From the NCBI GenBank assembly GCA_963921425.1, contig OY992832.1:2418001-2482000 (forward strand): a stretch of 64,000 bases of DNA. The letters are read 5' to 3'. The notes under the pieces were generated by a model. That model saw nothing but the letters and a program-made list of their open reading frames with translations. It did not search any database and was not told the DNA's origin. The position numbers and the translations under genes were made by a program. This DNA comes from Dryas octopetala. Taxonomy: Eukaryota; Streptophyta; Magnoliopsida; Rosales; Rosaceae. Positions 1-12,379 of the stretch are shown piece by piece (position 1 is the stretch's first letter; every line of letters begins with the position of its first letter).

Positions 1-87
1 ATGGTCAATTTCATCATAACATTGACAAAGCATGACCTTCAATTGGAAAATATACGAAATTGATATAAAGCCTCAAAATATGATTAC

Positions 88-3000
88 CTTTTGAACGTAA
101 CCTTCAATGTAACGAAGCATGTTGTTCGTATATAGGTAATGGGTGAGATCTGGAACAAATCCAAAACGGTCACAGACATTAATCAGAGGACGTGCGTCTG
201 GAAGCTTTGCTTCCATTAGAAAGTTCTTAGTCTTTTCAGCGTCATAAAAGTTGGATTCCCGAGTCACACGTTCCACCTCCTTAATCTGTCCAGTTTTTGC
301 AGCTGCTTCAATGTACTTGAAGTGGAGATCAGGATCCTCACTGTCCAGAGATAATTAGTAAATGAAACAGAAAAAACAAAGAGAATCCCACAACACTCAT
401 GCAGCAAATTAATGTCATCTTTCAACCTCTCTTCCCCAGAAAAGAAACAGATACCTGGAGCTCAAGTACGAGCCTAAGAAAAAGTACAACCCCTCATAGG
501 ACTTGAACTGCTCAAATAATTTTATGCATTTATCTACACCCAGTTGCTCAGAATACTCTTTGGCTGCCTGTACAAAAATAAACAGGTAAAACTCAACTTT
601 ACAAACTAAAAAAGAGAAACAACCCGTAAAAGTAATAAAAATGAGTATATTACCTGCACAATAATCTGAAGATTGCCCCTAAGATTGACCAGTAGAAGAT
701 CTTTCATGCACTCAAGAGCCCATTCTATGGAAAGAGTTCCAAAGAACTCAACAAGAGCCTATAATGCACCTTGTAGTTAGAAAATATACTGCTTTACATA
801 GGTTGAAGTTATATAGACTTTTAAGTACCAACCTGAGGTTCAATTGCATGTGTGTTCACGATGACACGTTTAATATCAGGCAACTCAGAATAGTGCTGCA
901 CATCAAACATACTATTTACTCCAGAAAACAAATTACCATCTTTATAAGGGATATTGTCATCAGAATTCAAGAGGTACCATACCTGTAGGGCACGCAAATA
1001 CAAACCAGCTTTTTCACAGAGTTGTCCAATGCGTGGGCGGTCATAATGGCCAAACATTCCATTGGCCAATATAGCATCCGCAACATTTGGAAAAGTCACA
1101 AGATTGATTTCCAAAACCTGAACAAAATATATTATGGAGCTGATATGTGAAAAGAAAAAAAAAATCAAAGTTTAAGAGAGGAAAAACAATATGAACCTTT
1201 GTCTGAAGATGTCCATGCTCAGGTAGATTTGACTTCAGCACATCCAACAAAAAGGCTGTTGCCTCGCGGATCAAGTTCCTCTGAAGAAGAAAATACACAA
1301 TAATAAGAAGTCCCAAATTTCATTATCTTCAGTTTAAAACTACAATGAGAATATAAAATTTCTTTACAAGGAGACAGCAATATTTTCTTACAGCTAAAAC
1401 TTTTAGGCCAAAATATCAATTAGTATTCTTAAAAAACAACAAAACAAAGAACAATTTTTGAAAAAAGGTTTTAAAACAACATAGAAGTATATCTTTATCT
1501 CAAACCTGAAGGAACAGATCAGTAATGGTATTGTAGTCAATGGGGCAACCTCCCTCCATTTGAGACATCATTAAAGCAAAATTAACAGCCCCCTGCCATC
1601 AAGATAGTTGTAGTTGTTTCCGTATCAGACAATTTAGCTCAACTTGTAAGAAGAAACGGTTTTTAACAGATGATAGCTATGCAACCACATAGCTACAAAA
1701 TCCTTGCAAAGACAAAAAGTGCCTCAAACTTGTATGTAGAAGAATGGACGTACCTGCGGATCTGACCGCAAAATTGTTTGCAGAAGGAACATATAATCAG
1801 GTGTATAACCAACCTGAAACAATGAAAAGATCATATTAATAAAAAACATCCAGTAAGATCCATTATATATGAACCCATAATATTACAATCATAATAACAA
1901 AAGTGAGACAATACTAGTTTCAGAAAACCTAATGATTGCTGTTCAAAATAATAGAATTTGAACAAATGCATGTCATACACATTGTAGTTGTTTAAAGAAA
2001 AGCAAATCGATGTAACCTGGTTTGAGTATATTAAAATCTTGTCAAATTCCCTTCTCTCAGCAAAGGCTGCAACAACTTTTGGAGTTGCCCTGGCTTTGAT
2101 GTATATTTTCAAAGCAAGGTCATTATCCACCGTCTGCATTGGATATATGTTTCATAATATTAGAAGGAAAAAAATAAAAATAACAATAGAATAATAGGGA
2201 AAAAAAACGGCAGAACACTCAGAAGCAATTGTTGAATGAGAGTTAAATAGATTTTTTTTTTTTTTTCTGATAAGTTTCATATCAGACCTTCACAAGATCT
2301 CCAAGCTCTTCACTACATTCAAGCTTGTCCTCCGCTAGCCAATTCTCCAAAAGATTTTTTTTGTTTTGATTTACAACCAAACGTGACAATTCCAATGATT
2401 CATAAGCATTGAGTTTTCCTCTAGTTAACAAAGTTCCAAAGTACTGCAACAATGGTGGTGTTTGGCCTGCTTGCACAGGAACACTCTGCGACAAATGAAC
2501 AACACGGGCAAATTAGACCTTCCTACAAAGACTACATGTTCTTATAGAAGAACAATGTTTCCAAGGCTAATATAAAGGTGAAACACTGAGAAGAACAAGA
2601 ACTATCAAACATGGGAATATATGTACAGAAGAATGCAATACTAAAACACTATACCTGAAATTTAGCAACAGTATCAGGAGTACGGAGTATTCCCATTGGA
2701 GATTCTGCAGCAAGCTCTGCAGCCTCCTTATACTTTGTCTGAGAAAACAATTCTTCGAACCGCTGGACAACCTGAGAACAACAACCATGTAATGTAGTTT
2801 TAAGATATCACCAAAGTGCAAACTGCAAACAATTATGTCTTCATATTCTCATATTTGTCAAACACCCAGAAACAATTAAAATTACAGATTGTACCACTGG
2901 AACTCCAAGGAAAAGGTTGTTTCCATAGGGAAAAATGCAGTTTCTACACATCTCTACATACTCATCTCCACTGCATAAGGAGAAAAAATACAAACAATAC

Positions 3001-3201
3001 AAAAACACCACACCTTGCATTCACCACACTTTCAAAACATTTTTCAGAAGAAATAAGATAGTCACATCATGGCTTACTGTGGACTCATTAGATATCTATA
3101 TAAAATTTTATACTTATAACACTCTTGGAGGTTGAATTTCATTCTATTTAGGAAGACTATAATTGAACGAATAAAGCTCCACTCTATTCATAAAGAGTAA
3201 C

Positions 3202-3288
<87 letters not shown>

Positions 3289-6114
3289 CCTCCCTCCCTC
3301 CCTCCCTCTCTCTCTCCCCCTCCCTTCCTTCCTTCCACATAAAAAAGGATTGACAACAACAGAGATTAATTCTCAGAAAGTTATGACCATTGTAATATAT
3401 GAAATCAAAAGCAACTGCAATTATTACCAGGTCTTCAGCACCAGGAAGGTTTCCTCTTTTCGCAAGATTAACTGCGAGTCCCAAATTGTTTAACTGTAAA
3501 ATCACCAAGCAACAATTCAGATACATTTTCTTTTCTCCAGCATCCAAAAGTACAAAACAATTCAAAAGCATACCTGACCACTAACAAAAGATACAATTGT
3601 TTGCTCATTTACAGTGGCAAGTAAGACCTGGCCTCGCCTATTGACTGCATAAAAACCCCCAACAGATGAAGCTTCAGCTGTCAAAAATATAGGATCTGGA
3701 CTGATTCGGTTTCTATAAACTGCAGTTGCTGTCTCTAGGTCATATACAAATAGAAGTCCAAGCTTTGTGATTACATATATCAACCCATACTTTTCTGATA
3801 TCTGAAATTCAAAAATGAAAATGTAGTTTAATTGAAAGCAACATATATCGGATGAAGAAAAGCAATGATAGGCTATAGTAAGACCTGCATTGATACAGGA
3901 AAGTCATCAGCAAAGTCTGGAGGAAAGAATAGATCTGCTTGCTTCTTAGTATATGATTGTTTTCCTGATGACAATTTTACTATAAATCAGTTCCAGGAAT
4001 TAATCCTGAAGCAGAATAAAGCATGTAAAGATGCATGAGACTCAAAAAAGGATTTAAAACAGCTTGCTTGCAATTCCATGTAACAAGGGAACATTGCGTC
4101 TCAGAGCCAAACAGAAAATAAGTCTTAGATCTGTGTGATGTGGGCCAATGTATTCATCTATATTTTAAAAAAGATGCTAATTAAGAATCAGTGTACCTGG
4201 CTGGGCCCCAAGTTCAATTACATGCATCTTTGATGTAATTTGTCCAGCATTGGAGGACTTTGTGGCAAAACAAATAAGAATTGACGGATTCTCGTTGCCT
4301 GGAACCTGTATGTAACATGAAAATGAGTAAGGATTTAAAACAGCACAGCAGTAAACTGTATATCTTTCAGATATCAAAAGAAATTGAGTAAGAAGTATGA
4401 AATCGCACTTTAAATGTGGCAAATGATGCAGCATGTGCTTCAAGAGCCTGACTGCGTTGCTGTTCCACAGAGAAAAGCTGCATGTTTCCTTTGACCAGTT
4501 GTGGCCTCTACAATCAATTTTTGGAAAAAGCACAATGTTAATTGTCAAAGACGTCATCAAATCTGGCAAATTGTCATTGATAGCGTCAAGAGAACAAAAT
4601 TTTGACCACACTTCTAAAAAAAAATTTTCTAGCAATTTCCTAAAAAACAAAGAATGAAAAAAAATAAAAAATCGATAATGTGCAAATGTCATATCCAAAC
4701 ATATTAAACATCTAATAAACAAATTATATTCATACAGATATCAACAATTATAGAGGTGCCGCTTCGCACACTCTCCCAGATTTTGGAATCCATCAACAGG
4801 ATTATAGAAGCAGCACAAGAGCAAAACTTGCAAACAACAAGGTAGCCACTCACCTCAGGTGAACCAGGAGCAATTCCAATTAAGACCAACCACTTTTCAG
4901 AAGGATCACAACGGTAGTTGATTATTTGATTATTTGCCAAATTAGCTGTCCGCTCAAACACCTTCTTGGGCTCAGAATCACCTATAAGTATGATAGATTA
5001 AGAGCATGTGCACAAACTAAGCAAAAAAACGTAATATGGAAAAGATGAGCTAATGAGAAGAAAAATAAAATAAAATAAACCAGATTCAGGGAAGTGTAAA
5101 GACATGTTACCTTCAATTAACCAATGATAAACTGAGGTCTGTGTGACCAGTCCCAGCATATTTGGAGTGATCCACTTCCAAAAGACAATCTAGAAAGAAC
5201 CAAGAAAAAGGGGAAAAAATAAAAAGTAGGATTACAACCACTTAACAAATTCAAATTCAAAAGTTCATAAACTTCAAATTCAACATTTTGAATGGCCCAA
5301 AATGGGGCAAGATCATCACCTGCTCAGGCATCTGATGCGATTTCATTTTTGCTTTCATTTCAATGTTGAATATTTGTAAATGGTCCTGAGTAGTTCCTTG
5401 AACTTGAGCTACAAATTGAATTCAGCCATCCATCAGTGAGGCAATCACATTCACCAGAACAACAAATAATAAAAGAAAAAAAAACAATTTAGTGCAAATT
5501 ATAGCAGTTTATATTCCATAATACAAAAATTTCAATTACTTCATATATGCTAATGACCAATAATTTCTGATTACAGTAATGTGAAGAATTGAATCTTACC
5601 TTTGAGAGCGAGAATTCTAGAATTGGGGTTCATCAAAGCCGAATCGGCCGTAATGGGTCGTCGCAAAGGCTGCATGGGCATGTTCATGTCGATGATAACG
5701 ACGCTATTCTGCGGCGATGTTTCCCTGACACAAATATACTTGTCCGATTCCATAGTCACATGCGTAAACGTAATGAATTGGGGATTAATCCCAACACTCG
5801 GCAACTGCAAACCACACGAATTCAAAACCAACATCACCATAACAGTCACACTGAATTATCAACCACACACATTGCTCAAAACCAACAAGAAAAATTCGAA
5901 TGAATGCAGGAATGGACATATTTCGCAAATGGGCCACTGGGAAACGCAGTGAAAGTGCAGTGTAGTATAGGATCTGGGTGGATCCAATGAGGCATTGGAT
6001 TAAACGACGAATGCCCAGAAATATTTACGATGAAATAATTAGGTTGAAAACGAGGATGAAATTAATTACCGTTAGTGCCTCTTTCATGATCATGGGGGCA
6101 TTAGCAGCGGCCAT
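88..6114 (-). CDS. CHC: Clathrin heavy chain, 5' half (partial at left edge)
   Basis: Clathrin heavy chain forms the legs of the triskelion that coats endocytic, trans-Golgi and cell-plate vesicles. The start is [15 protein letters not shown] at 6114. Exons (minus strand): 6070-6114, 5600-5804, 5320-5408, 5111-5189, 4854-4981, 4409-4507, 4197-4305, 3885-3964, 3574-3801, 3428-3493, 2655-2771, 2288-2485, 2017-2133, 1754-1813, 1506-1592, 1197-1280, 983-1117, 833-895, 654-758, 455-567, 88-340. They sum to 2460 nt, or 820 codons, with no stop. This is about half of the usual ~1700 residues: the N-terminal propeller ([20 protein letters not shown], then [20 protein letters not shown]) and the first leg repeats ([20 protein letters not shown]). 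The rest lies left of the window. The 10th intron of the model carries a long TC microsatellite. Identity is very sure; single splice sites were placed by eye. Confidence 0.95.
3203..3308. repeat. (TC)n plus (CCCT)n microsatellite in clathrin intron
   Basis: About 90 bp of nearly pure TC dinucleotides run into CCCT tetranucleotides, inside the intron between clathrin exons 3428-3493 and 2655-2771. On the minus strand it is a purine tract that reads as an Arg-Glu repeat in open frames; those are not genes. It is likely to vary in length between individuals. Confidence 0.95.
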
Positions 6115-6192
6115 GGTGTCTGGATCGGGGCTTCAATAGGAGGAACCCGATAGGCGGAGAAGAATGTGGCACTGCAGAACCTTCGCTTTTGA

Positions 6193-6197
<5 letters not shown>

Positions 6198-6232
<35 letters not shown>

Positions 6233-6298
6233 CTGCAGATCTAGTAGTGTATGAATGTATTAGAGAAGAGAGGGAGGGAGGGAGGGAGGGAGGGAGGT
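6198..6298. repeat. (GA)n and (GGGA)n tracts in clathrin leader/promoter
   Basis: A (GA)n run at 6198-6231 and a (GGGA)n run at 6269-6298 lie about 85-185 bp upstream of the clathrin start codon. On the transcribed strand they are CT-rich, which is common in plant 5' leaders. I see no other certain promoter element here. Confidence 0.85.
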
Positions 6299-7035
6299 CT
6301 ATTCGACGAACTAACGAGCTCTGGTTTGCGTTTTCTGAAGCAATATTTGTGAATCGACTGCTGCGTGGGTTGTACGTGGAGAATATGATTTGTTAACAAG
6401 TCGATGTACAATTTATGATTGCATGTAAATTAGAGCATTAAGGTAGAGAAGTATAGGAACCATTTCAATGCCCTTTTTGTCTATGTGGCTCTATCCACAT
6501 CCAATACATTACTCTCTTGCTCTCCAAGTCTCCATATCTCATTCCTCCAAAATTTAATTTTATTTCACTTTCTCATTTTACCTTATTTAGGCTCGTTTCA
6601 CGTTTGGCTCGCGGATTGGAAGCTTGGGAGTCGGGAATGAAAAAATAAAAATTTATTGTTCATGGAAAATTGATGCCCCAAAAGGTGGAAAATGAAACTC
6701 TCCTTGTAGCTTGAATTTAGTTTTCTCTTCCCATGGGAAAGTATTAATGACATCTTCTCAATACCATAATAACCCTTCTAATAATTAAAAATACCAATTC
6801 TATCCATAAGAAACTATTGGCATTCTTTTTTTTTGATATATATATATATAATAAATAGGGGTATAATTGAAAAACTAACTATTTTTGTTTCCAATCCATG
6901 TAGAAAGTACAAACCAAACATAAGAATATGAAAATAACATTCTTCGCGCACCAAACATTGCCTTAATGTTATTTTTCAATTATTTTTAAATTTAACGATT
7001 AATGGGCATATATATAGAGTGAATGAATTCTCTCA
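6299..7035. other. Intergenic, no gene seen
   Basis: AT-rich spacer upstream of the clathrin gene, up to the target duplication of the next MITE. It has a TA-rich run near 6837-6855. I see no reading frame with recognisable protein similarity. Confidence 0.6.
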
Positions 7036-7044
7036 TTATTTTTT

Positions 7045-7786
7045 GGCATAAATTCAATTTAGACACATAACTATATAAGTTATTTCAACGGGGTCTATGA
7101 ACTTTAAAATATTTCAAATATACACCCGATCTATTATCTAAATTGAAAAATGAATTTTTGTCCATTGATTCGTTAAGAGATTAGTTAAATGACAGTTTGG
7201 CTTTTGCTAACCGGGATTACTTGACGACGTGACGCTATCTCAGCAAACATTTCCCGCCGAATGAGCAACACGAGCCCACAATTTAATAATAATAGAGAAA
7301 GTGAGAGTTTGTGGGCCCGTGTCAGGGGTTGGGTGAACCCGTGTCGCTCATTTCCCGCCAAATGAGCGACACAGGTCTACCTAACCCCTAACATGGGTCC
7401 ACAAACTCATCATCTATTTCTCACTCGTTGAACACAAGTGAAAGATTTATATTCAAATTTGGGAGAAAACGTGATGTTTTTTGGAGACTAAATGGTCAGA
7501 AGAGCGTTCGACGAGCGGAAAGGAGGTGATGGGTGTGTGGGCCCGTGTCAAGTGGACATGTGTTGCTCATTTGGCGGAAAATGTATGCTGAGTTAGTGCC
7601 ACGTTGCCAATTAATCCCCGTTAGCAAAAGTTAAGCTGACATTTAACTGATCTCTCAATAAATTGATGGACGGAATTTCATTTTTCAATTTACATAATAA
7701 AACAGGTGTATATTTGAAATATTTGAAAGTTCATGAACCTCGTTGAAATAGCATATATAGTTATGTGTTTAAATTGAATTTATGCC
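7045..7786. mobile_element. Mutator-like MITE, 742 bp, 9-bp TSD
   Basis: Terminal inverted repeats begin GGCATAAATTCAATTTA on the left and, reading inward, the same on the right. Similarity of the arms extends more than 200 bp inward. The element is flanked by the perfect 9-bp duplication TTATTTTTT at 7036-7044 and 7787-7795. Long arms, a 9-bp duplication and no coding capacity fit a non-autonomous Mutator-like element. The duplication is T-rich, so it alone is weak, but it coincides exactly with the arm ends. Confidence 0.85.
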
Positions 7787-7795
7787 TTATTTTTT

Positions 7796-9041
7796 AGCTA
7801 GTTTTGTTTGTTTCTTGGTCTTGGGCCCCATTCCAACTATAAAAAATAATAGTTTTACATCCTTTCGAGCTATATGGGACTTCTATTAGCTTAAGTTAGG
7901 ACTTGGGCCTTTTAACGAGCTCATTGGGCCAATGGTTGACCTCTTGATTTAACCCGCCAAACTACTAGACTTGAAATTTTTGCAGTTATAACACTGTTTG
8001 GAATCACATGAGCTAATGGACTAGAACCATTAAGAGCACGTGTTAAAGATTCAAGCATGTAGTTATAATTACCCTCATATTCATGGTCAAAATTCGATTT
8101 TGGCAACTATATTTCTTGAAGTATTAGGCTTCATTTGAAACACACAGACAAAAAAATTAGGATTATTCACTTGTGATTATGTGTTGTTGAGGTACTAAAT
8201 GTTAAAAGACAATTAGAAATATAATCCATATGTCGCATTACTTTAATATTGGTTGAGTCAAAGGAAGCTTCACGTCCCAACTAAGCTTTCAAACAGAGCC
8301 CACCAAGTATTTCATATGTTTACAAACAATCAGTTACGATCCAATTTAAAATTATGTCGTTTGTTTTTTATGCATGAGACATTGAAGGCAGGGCAGACAC
8401 ATGAGCTTACATTGTTTTCCCCTTGTTTTGAGTTCCTTGAGGCCTACTTCGATCGATTATTTACGATATTTTAGCAAATTGCCACTCAAATCACTTTTGA
8501 TCTTATCGCATTTGAAAAAGAAACATATATTGCTCCAATTTGCACAACTTGCCAACTGAACCGATCCCCTTTGCATGCCTTCCTTGTCCACCAGGCCAAC
8601 AGTGCAATGTACATCATCTCTTACTTCACAAATTAAATGTATGTACTTAATTAATTCTTCAACATATCCGGCCGACATATTTATGCCAAACTTTAAGAAT
8701 TGTGCAATAGTGTTGACTCGCATGTGATGCAAACACAATTGAAATCTTTAGATGAGTTTTAAAGATATACCATTAATAGGATATAGTTTTCATCATTAGA
8801 TGATGGATGTATGATACAAGGCATCTGCATAAAAGAAACTCTTGTATTTCAGTCACAACCCACCGTAATGATAATATAATATGACGAGTATTAATAACAA
8901 TTATGTAAATTCTTCACCTCAAAATAGCATAGGATGTACCAAAAATTGAATCATGCACTTTGTACAATGATCAGATTTGCTTAATGAGTCACTGTCCACG
9001 GTCCATATTTACTCTATTAGGATATATGACAGTACCCAAAA
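7796..9041. other. Intergenic, no supported gene
   Basis: Spacer downstream of the kinase gene. Short open frames exist, for example at 8457-8738 on the minus strand and 8253-8474 on the plus strand, but I recognise no domain. One of them may be a decayed gene fragment. Confidence 0.5.
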
Positions 9042-10496
9042 TTAGGACCAACATGAAAATGTCGGTAATAATTGAATTGTGTTAGTCGCAACCATATCTC
9101 TAGGCCAATGTAATAAAGGGTAGAGTATATAACAAATAATAAAGAACAATATTTTATTCGAGAATATTCTCAAAGACCACGAAAATAACAAACAGTTTCT
9201 ACACAAACACAAGCTGTACCAAGAGTTTCTTATTCCTACTCTCACCACCGCCAAATCCTCTTCACACCGACACCAAAGGCTGGAGCCAACAACGTACCCA
9301 CCGCCATCGCAGTAATTACTTCCCCACCACTCTACCAAATCACCGCCACCAAAATTTTCGAATTCCAAAAATGTCCATCTAGATTCCGAATATTTCGAAC
9401 TTGTCCCTTCATTACGCCAACTCGGCGAACTCGGACCTGCTGCTTGTAATTCTACTTCTACTTGTACATTACAACCCGAGTCCCTAACCGCCGTCCACCC
9501 ATCGGATTCCCAAATTGCCCCTGCTTTCGTCGCCAATTTACCAATCCGCTCCCTAGCAGAAACGTCGTACTCCTCCTCGAGACTAAAACCCTCGTGATCG
9601 TCGAAGTCTGAGTTGACCCAGTCGAGCACGCAGCGAGGCGACGAGTCGGTAACCGCATTGGGCGAAACGGAAGCCAAAAATGGATGTTGTAGAAGCTGAT
9701 CACAGCTCCACCGCTCCTTGGGGTCTCTTCTCAGACACTTGTCCAGAAAATCGCGACCCGTTTCGGATAAACAGGTCGGAAACCGAGGCAATTCGCCCGA
9801 CAACCCGATCCGAGTCAGCGTGTCGATCCCTTCATCCTCCCACGCGGGCTTTCCGGTGACCATCTCGATCACCGTGCAGCCCAAGGACCAGACGTCGGAC
9901 TCCGGCCCCTGATACTCCCGCCGAATTACCTCCGGTGCCATCCACAGCGGGCTTCCACGTGGCGCGATCGGACCCCTACACGTGGCGTGGGGAATAGCCG
10001 AGCCGAAATCGGCGAGCTTGGCTTGGTCGGGAGCGGGGCCCACGAGGACATTCTTCCCTTTGACGTCGCAGTGAACAATGCCCCTCGAGTGCACGTACCT
10101 AAGCGCCGAGACCAAGCACCCAGTGCGCGACCGTATGGTCCCCTCGTCCACGACAGCATCACCAGCGACGGTGCCACCTGGCAAGTACTCCATGTGCAAG
10201 TTCCGGAACGACGTCGTTGAAGCAGAAGGCTCGTACGACACGTCATCGCTGAGGTACTTGACGATGTGAGGCGAGGACATCGACCGGAGAATCCGAATTT
10301 CGTTCTCCAGAGCCTCCGCCTGAGTGGGAAGACACGTGGCACGATCCACCGACTTGACGGCGAAGACGTGACCAGCCGATTTGCTGACTCCGAGGCTGAC
10401 AGTGCCGAAGGACCCCTTGCCGATACACTTGCCTCTAAGCCAAGAAAGCGTGTGGGAGTGAGAGTGTTGAAATTGAAGGTTGTTGAGTTTTTCCAT
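9042..10496 (-). CDS. MAP kinase kinase kinase, MEKK-like (MAPKKK17/18/20 type)
   Basis: Intronless frame of 484 residues with an N-terminal Ser/Thr kinase domain at about residues 19-275: glycine loop GKGSFGTV (26-33), catalytic lysine AVK (K48), catalytic loop HCDVKGKN (142-149), DFG (163-165) and activation-segment end GSPLWMAPEV. HCD in place of HRD is usual in this plant MAPKKK group. Such kinases phosphorylate MAPKKs in stress and abscisic-acid signalling (family knowledge). After the domain comes WESDGWTAVR, typical of relatives. The last ~85 residues are Trp/Cys-rich, then hydrophobic, and unlike relatives that I recall as about 340-370 residues, so an unrecognised frameshift or late stop loss is possible. 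A CATATATATG box lies about 90 bp upstream. The family is sure; the exact ortholog is not. Confidence 0.9.
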   Translation of the reverse strand: MEKLNNLQFQHSHSHTLSWLRGKCIGKGSFGTVSLGVSKSAGHVFAVKSVDRATCLPTQAEALENEIRILRSMSSPHIVKYLSDDVSYEPSASTTSFRNLHMEYLPGGTVAGDAVVDEGTIRSRTGCLVSALRYVHSRGIVHCDVKGKNVLVGPAPDQAKLADFGSAIPHATCRGPIAPRGSPLWMAPEVIRREYQGPESDVWSLGCTVIEMVTGKPAWEDEGIDTLTRIGLSGELPRFPTCLSETGRDFLDKCLRRDPKERWSCDQLLQHPFLASVSPNAVTDSSPRCVLDWVNSDFDDHEGFSLEEEYDVSARERIGKLATKAGAIWESDGWTAVRDSGCNVQVEVELQAAGPSSPSWRNEGTSSKYSESRWTFLEFENFGGGDLVEWWGSNYCDGGGYVVGSSLWCRCEEDLAVVRVGIRNSWYSLCLCRNCLLFSWSLRIFSNKILFFIICYILYPLLHWPRDMVATNTIQLLPTFSCWS

Positions 10497-10583
10497 CTCC
10501 GAAATTGTCTGAAACTAGGCGTCTCTGAGTTGCTTGTGTTTGGCTATGGTGTGGTGTGGTTCCTTTTCCAGGGTCCAACTGGG

Positions 10584-10593
10584 CATATATATG
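10584..10593 (-). promoter_or_regulatory. TATA-like box of the MAPKKK gene
   Basis: CATATATATG lies about 90 bp upstream of the kinase ATG, at a distance that would give a short leader. Assigned by position only. Confidence 0.5.
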
Positions 10594-10610
10594 TGTCAAG
10601 TGTGAAAGTT

Positions 10611-10665
10611 CGCAACTTTTGAAATCTTTTTTTTTTTTTGGCCAAGCGCAACTTTTGAAATCTTT
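10611..10665. repeat. Micro-insertion (CTTGGCC-A10 on minus) between 19-bp direct repeats
   Basis: CGCAACTTTTGAAATCTTT occurs at 10611-10629 and 10647-10665. The 17-bp insert is a T-run then GGCCAAG. It lies just upstream of the kinase promoter. Confidence 0.85.
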
Positions 10666-11748
10666 AATTTACTTGTTTTGTTTTGTGGGTCCGACCTGGA
10701 ATTTCCAAATGGATAATCTGCGAAAAGGTGTGGGGTGACGAGTTGACGACACCTTGCCTCTTGCCTCTTGGCTTGTGTTCACGCAAGCAAGTAAAGAAGG
10801 ATGGATATTGGAATTGGATATTGGAGTGGGGAAGCAGATACTGGTTTTATCCTTATCCAATCACCGAGTTCCGGTTTCATCTGGACCCTTGACTTGGCCT
10901 TGCCAAGGATTTTTATTTTTATATTTTTTTAAACTTGTCCAAATGAGGGTATCAATATATCTTAGAGTAGCTATGACCATTATATTTGTTCATCAAACAT
11001 GTTATTAGAGCTATGTCACAGACTTAAATTCAAATACAAATCATAGATACATTGCATATCAGATTCAGAAACAAATGGTGGATAATGCAATTAAAAGTTG
11101 GATTCACTTTTTTATCAAGTATTCACTGTCAATATTTCGTGAGTATTGTTGTGATATTACAGTATTTAGTTTATTTAAATTTATTTTAAATTAGTAAAAA
11201 ACATACAGTCATATAAAGATATGATTTAATTGATGAATTAACTAATTCGTTATTGTTATTAGGTTCGTGGCTACGGAGCTTTGTGCCAACCGAATTTTTG
11301 TACATGTGGCTGAAACTGAAAGGCTGGGCCGCTGGGGAGGTAGAAGCATTCTTGTTAGGTGGGCAACAAGATCCGGACCCTTGATTCGTTGACTTTATTA
11401 TATTCTCATGGTCTTGCTGTTGCACTCTCGCTGGCTCTATAGTAAGTAGAAGAATATCCGTTGTTAATATTTGATGAGGTTGCATGGGCCTTGATGCGGA
11501 CGTGCCACAGAGGATAATGATAAATAAGTATAATTGTCAATTTTGCAATGGAGGTGGAAAATTGGTTGCCAAATATAGGAAGCGGGTGGGAGTGCAACAC
11601 ATGGGGAAGGCTGGAAGAGGGGGAAGAAACAAAACAACTGTTGGTGGGGTCCACTCCGATGACGTGGCAGGAATTGGTAGGCCCACGTCGGCGCGAGAGA
11701 ACTGGAAGGAAGAAGATGCCTTGGATGTCTGGGCTACCCACGACGATG
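10666..11748. other. Intergenic, no gene seen
   Basis: Spacer between the kinase promoter and the hAT-like element. Short overlapping frames on both strands have no recognisable domain. Confidence 0.55.
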
Positions 11749-12054
11749 CTTGTGGGTAGGGGTCGGCAATGGGCCGGGCCGGGCTAGCCCGGCCCAAATT
11801 TTTCGGGTTCGGGCCAAGCTCGGGCTTGAATGATAGAAGCCCAATAGGGCTTTCGGGCCGGGCCGGGCCGGGCTTGGGCTTTAATACACAAGCCCAAGGC
11901 CCGCCCATCGGGCTTTGGCTTTAATACACAAGCCCAAGGCCCGCCCATCGGGCTTTGGCTTGCGGGCTTGGAGGGCCGGGCCGGGCTAGGCCCAAACGGG
12001 CGGCCCAAATAGGCCCAAAGCCTGTTTAGACACATATATATGTTAAAAAAAAAT

Positions 12055-12140
12055 ATAGAATTTTGGCTATGTTGTGATTTGAACATGAGACCTCACATAA
12101 CAAACTTCAACTCTCAACCAACTGAGCTGACCAGTTTATT
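12055..12140 (-). repeat. tRNA-like sequence in left arm of the hAT-like element
   Basis: On the minus strand this contains TCAGCTCAGTTGGTTGAGAG, close to a tRNA A box, and about 30 bp later GAGGTCTCATGTTCAAATC, close to a B box. The spacing is tRNA-like, but I cannot fold a clean acceptor stem, so it is a tRNA-derived relic and not a functional tRNA gene. An inverted copy lies in the right arm. Confidence 0.6.
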
Positions 12141-12379
12141 TGTTAAGTTTGTGAATCATAACATATTTAATAGCTTTTTCGTTTGTTTACTTCAATAAAT
12201 TATTAATATGCTTATTAAGTTATTCTATAATACTATTATGTTAGTAATAGTGTAATACCATAAATAATAAACTTTTAAAATTATATACAACATTACAACT
12301 ATAATAAAACATAAATGTACATATGTTTTATTATATATTTTATTACATATTTTTATAAACAAACGATGCAATTGTGTTG

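Noticed and set aside
3144-3571. Minus-strand frames rich in Arg-Glu repeats
   Set aside because: They translate the TC/CCCT microsatellite in a clathrin intron; the tail of the longer one overlaps a real exon.
8457-8738. 93-residue minus-strand frame
   Set aside because: No domain recognised and no neighbouring exons; at best a decayed fragment.
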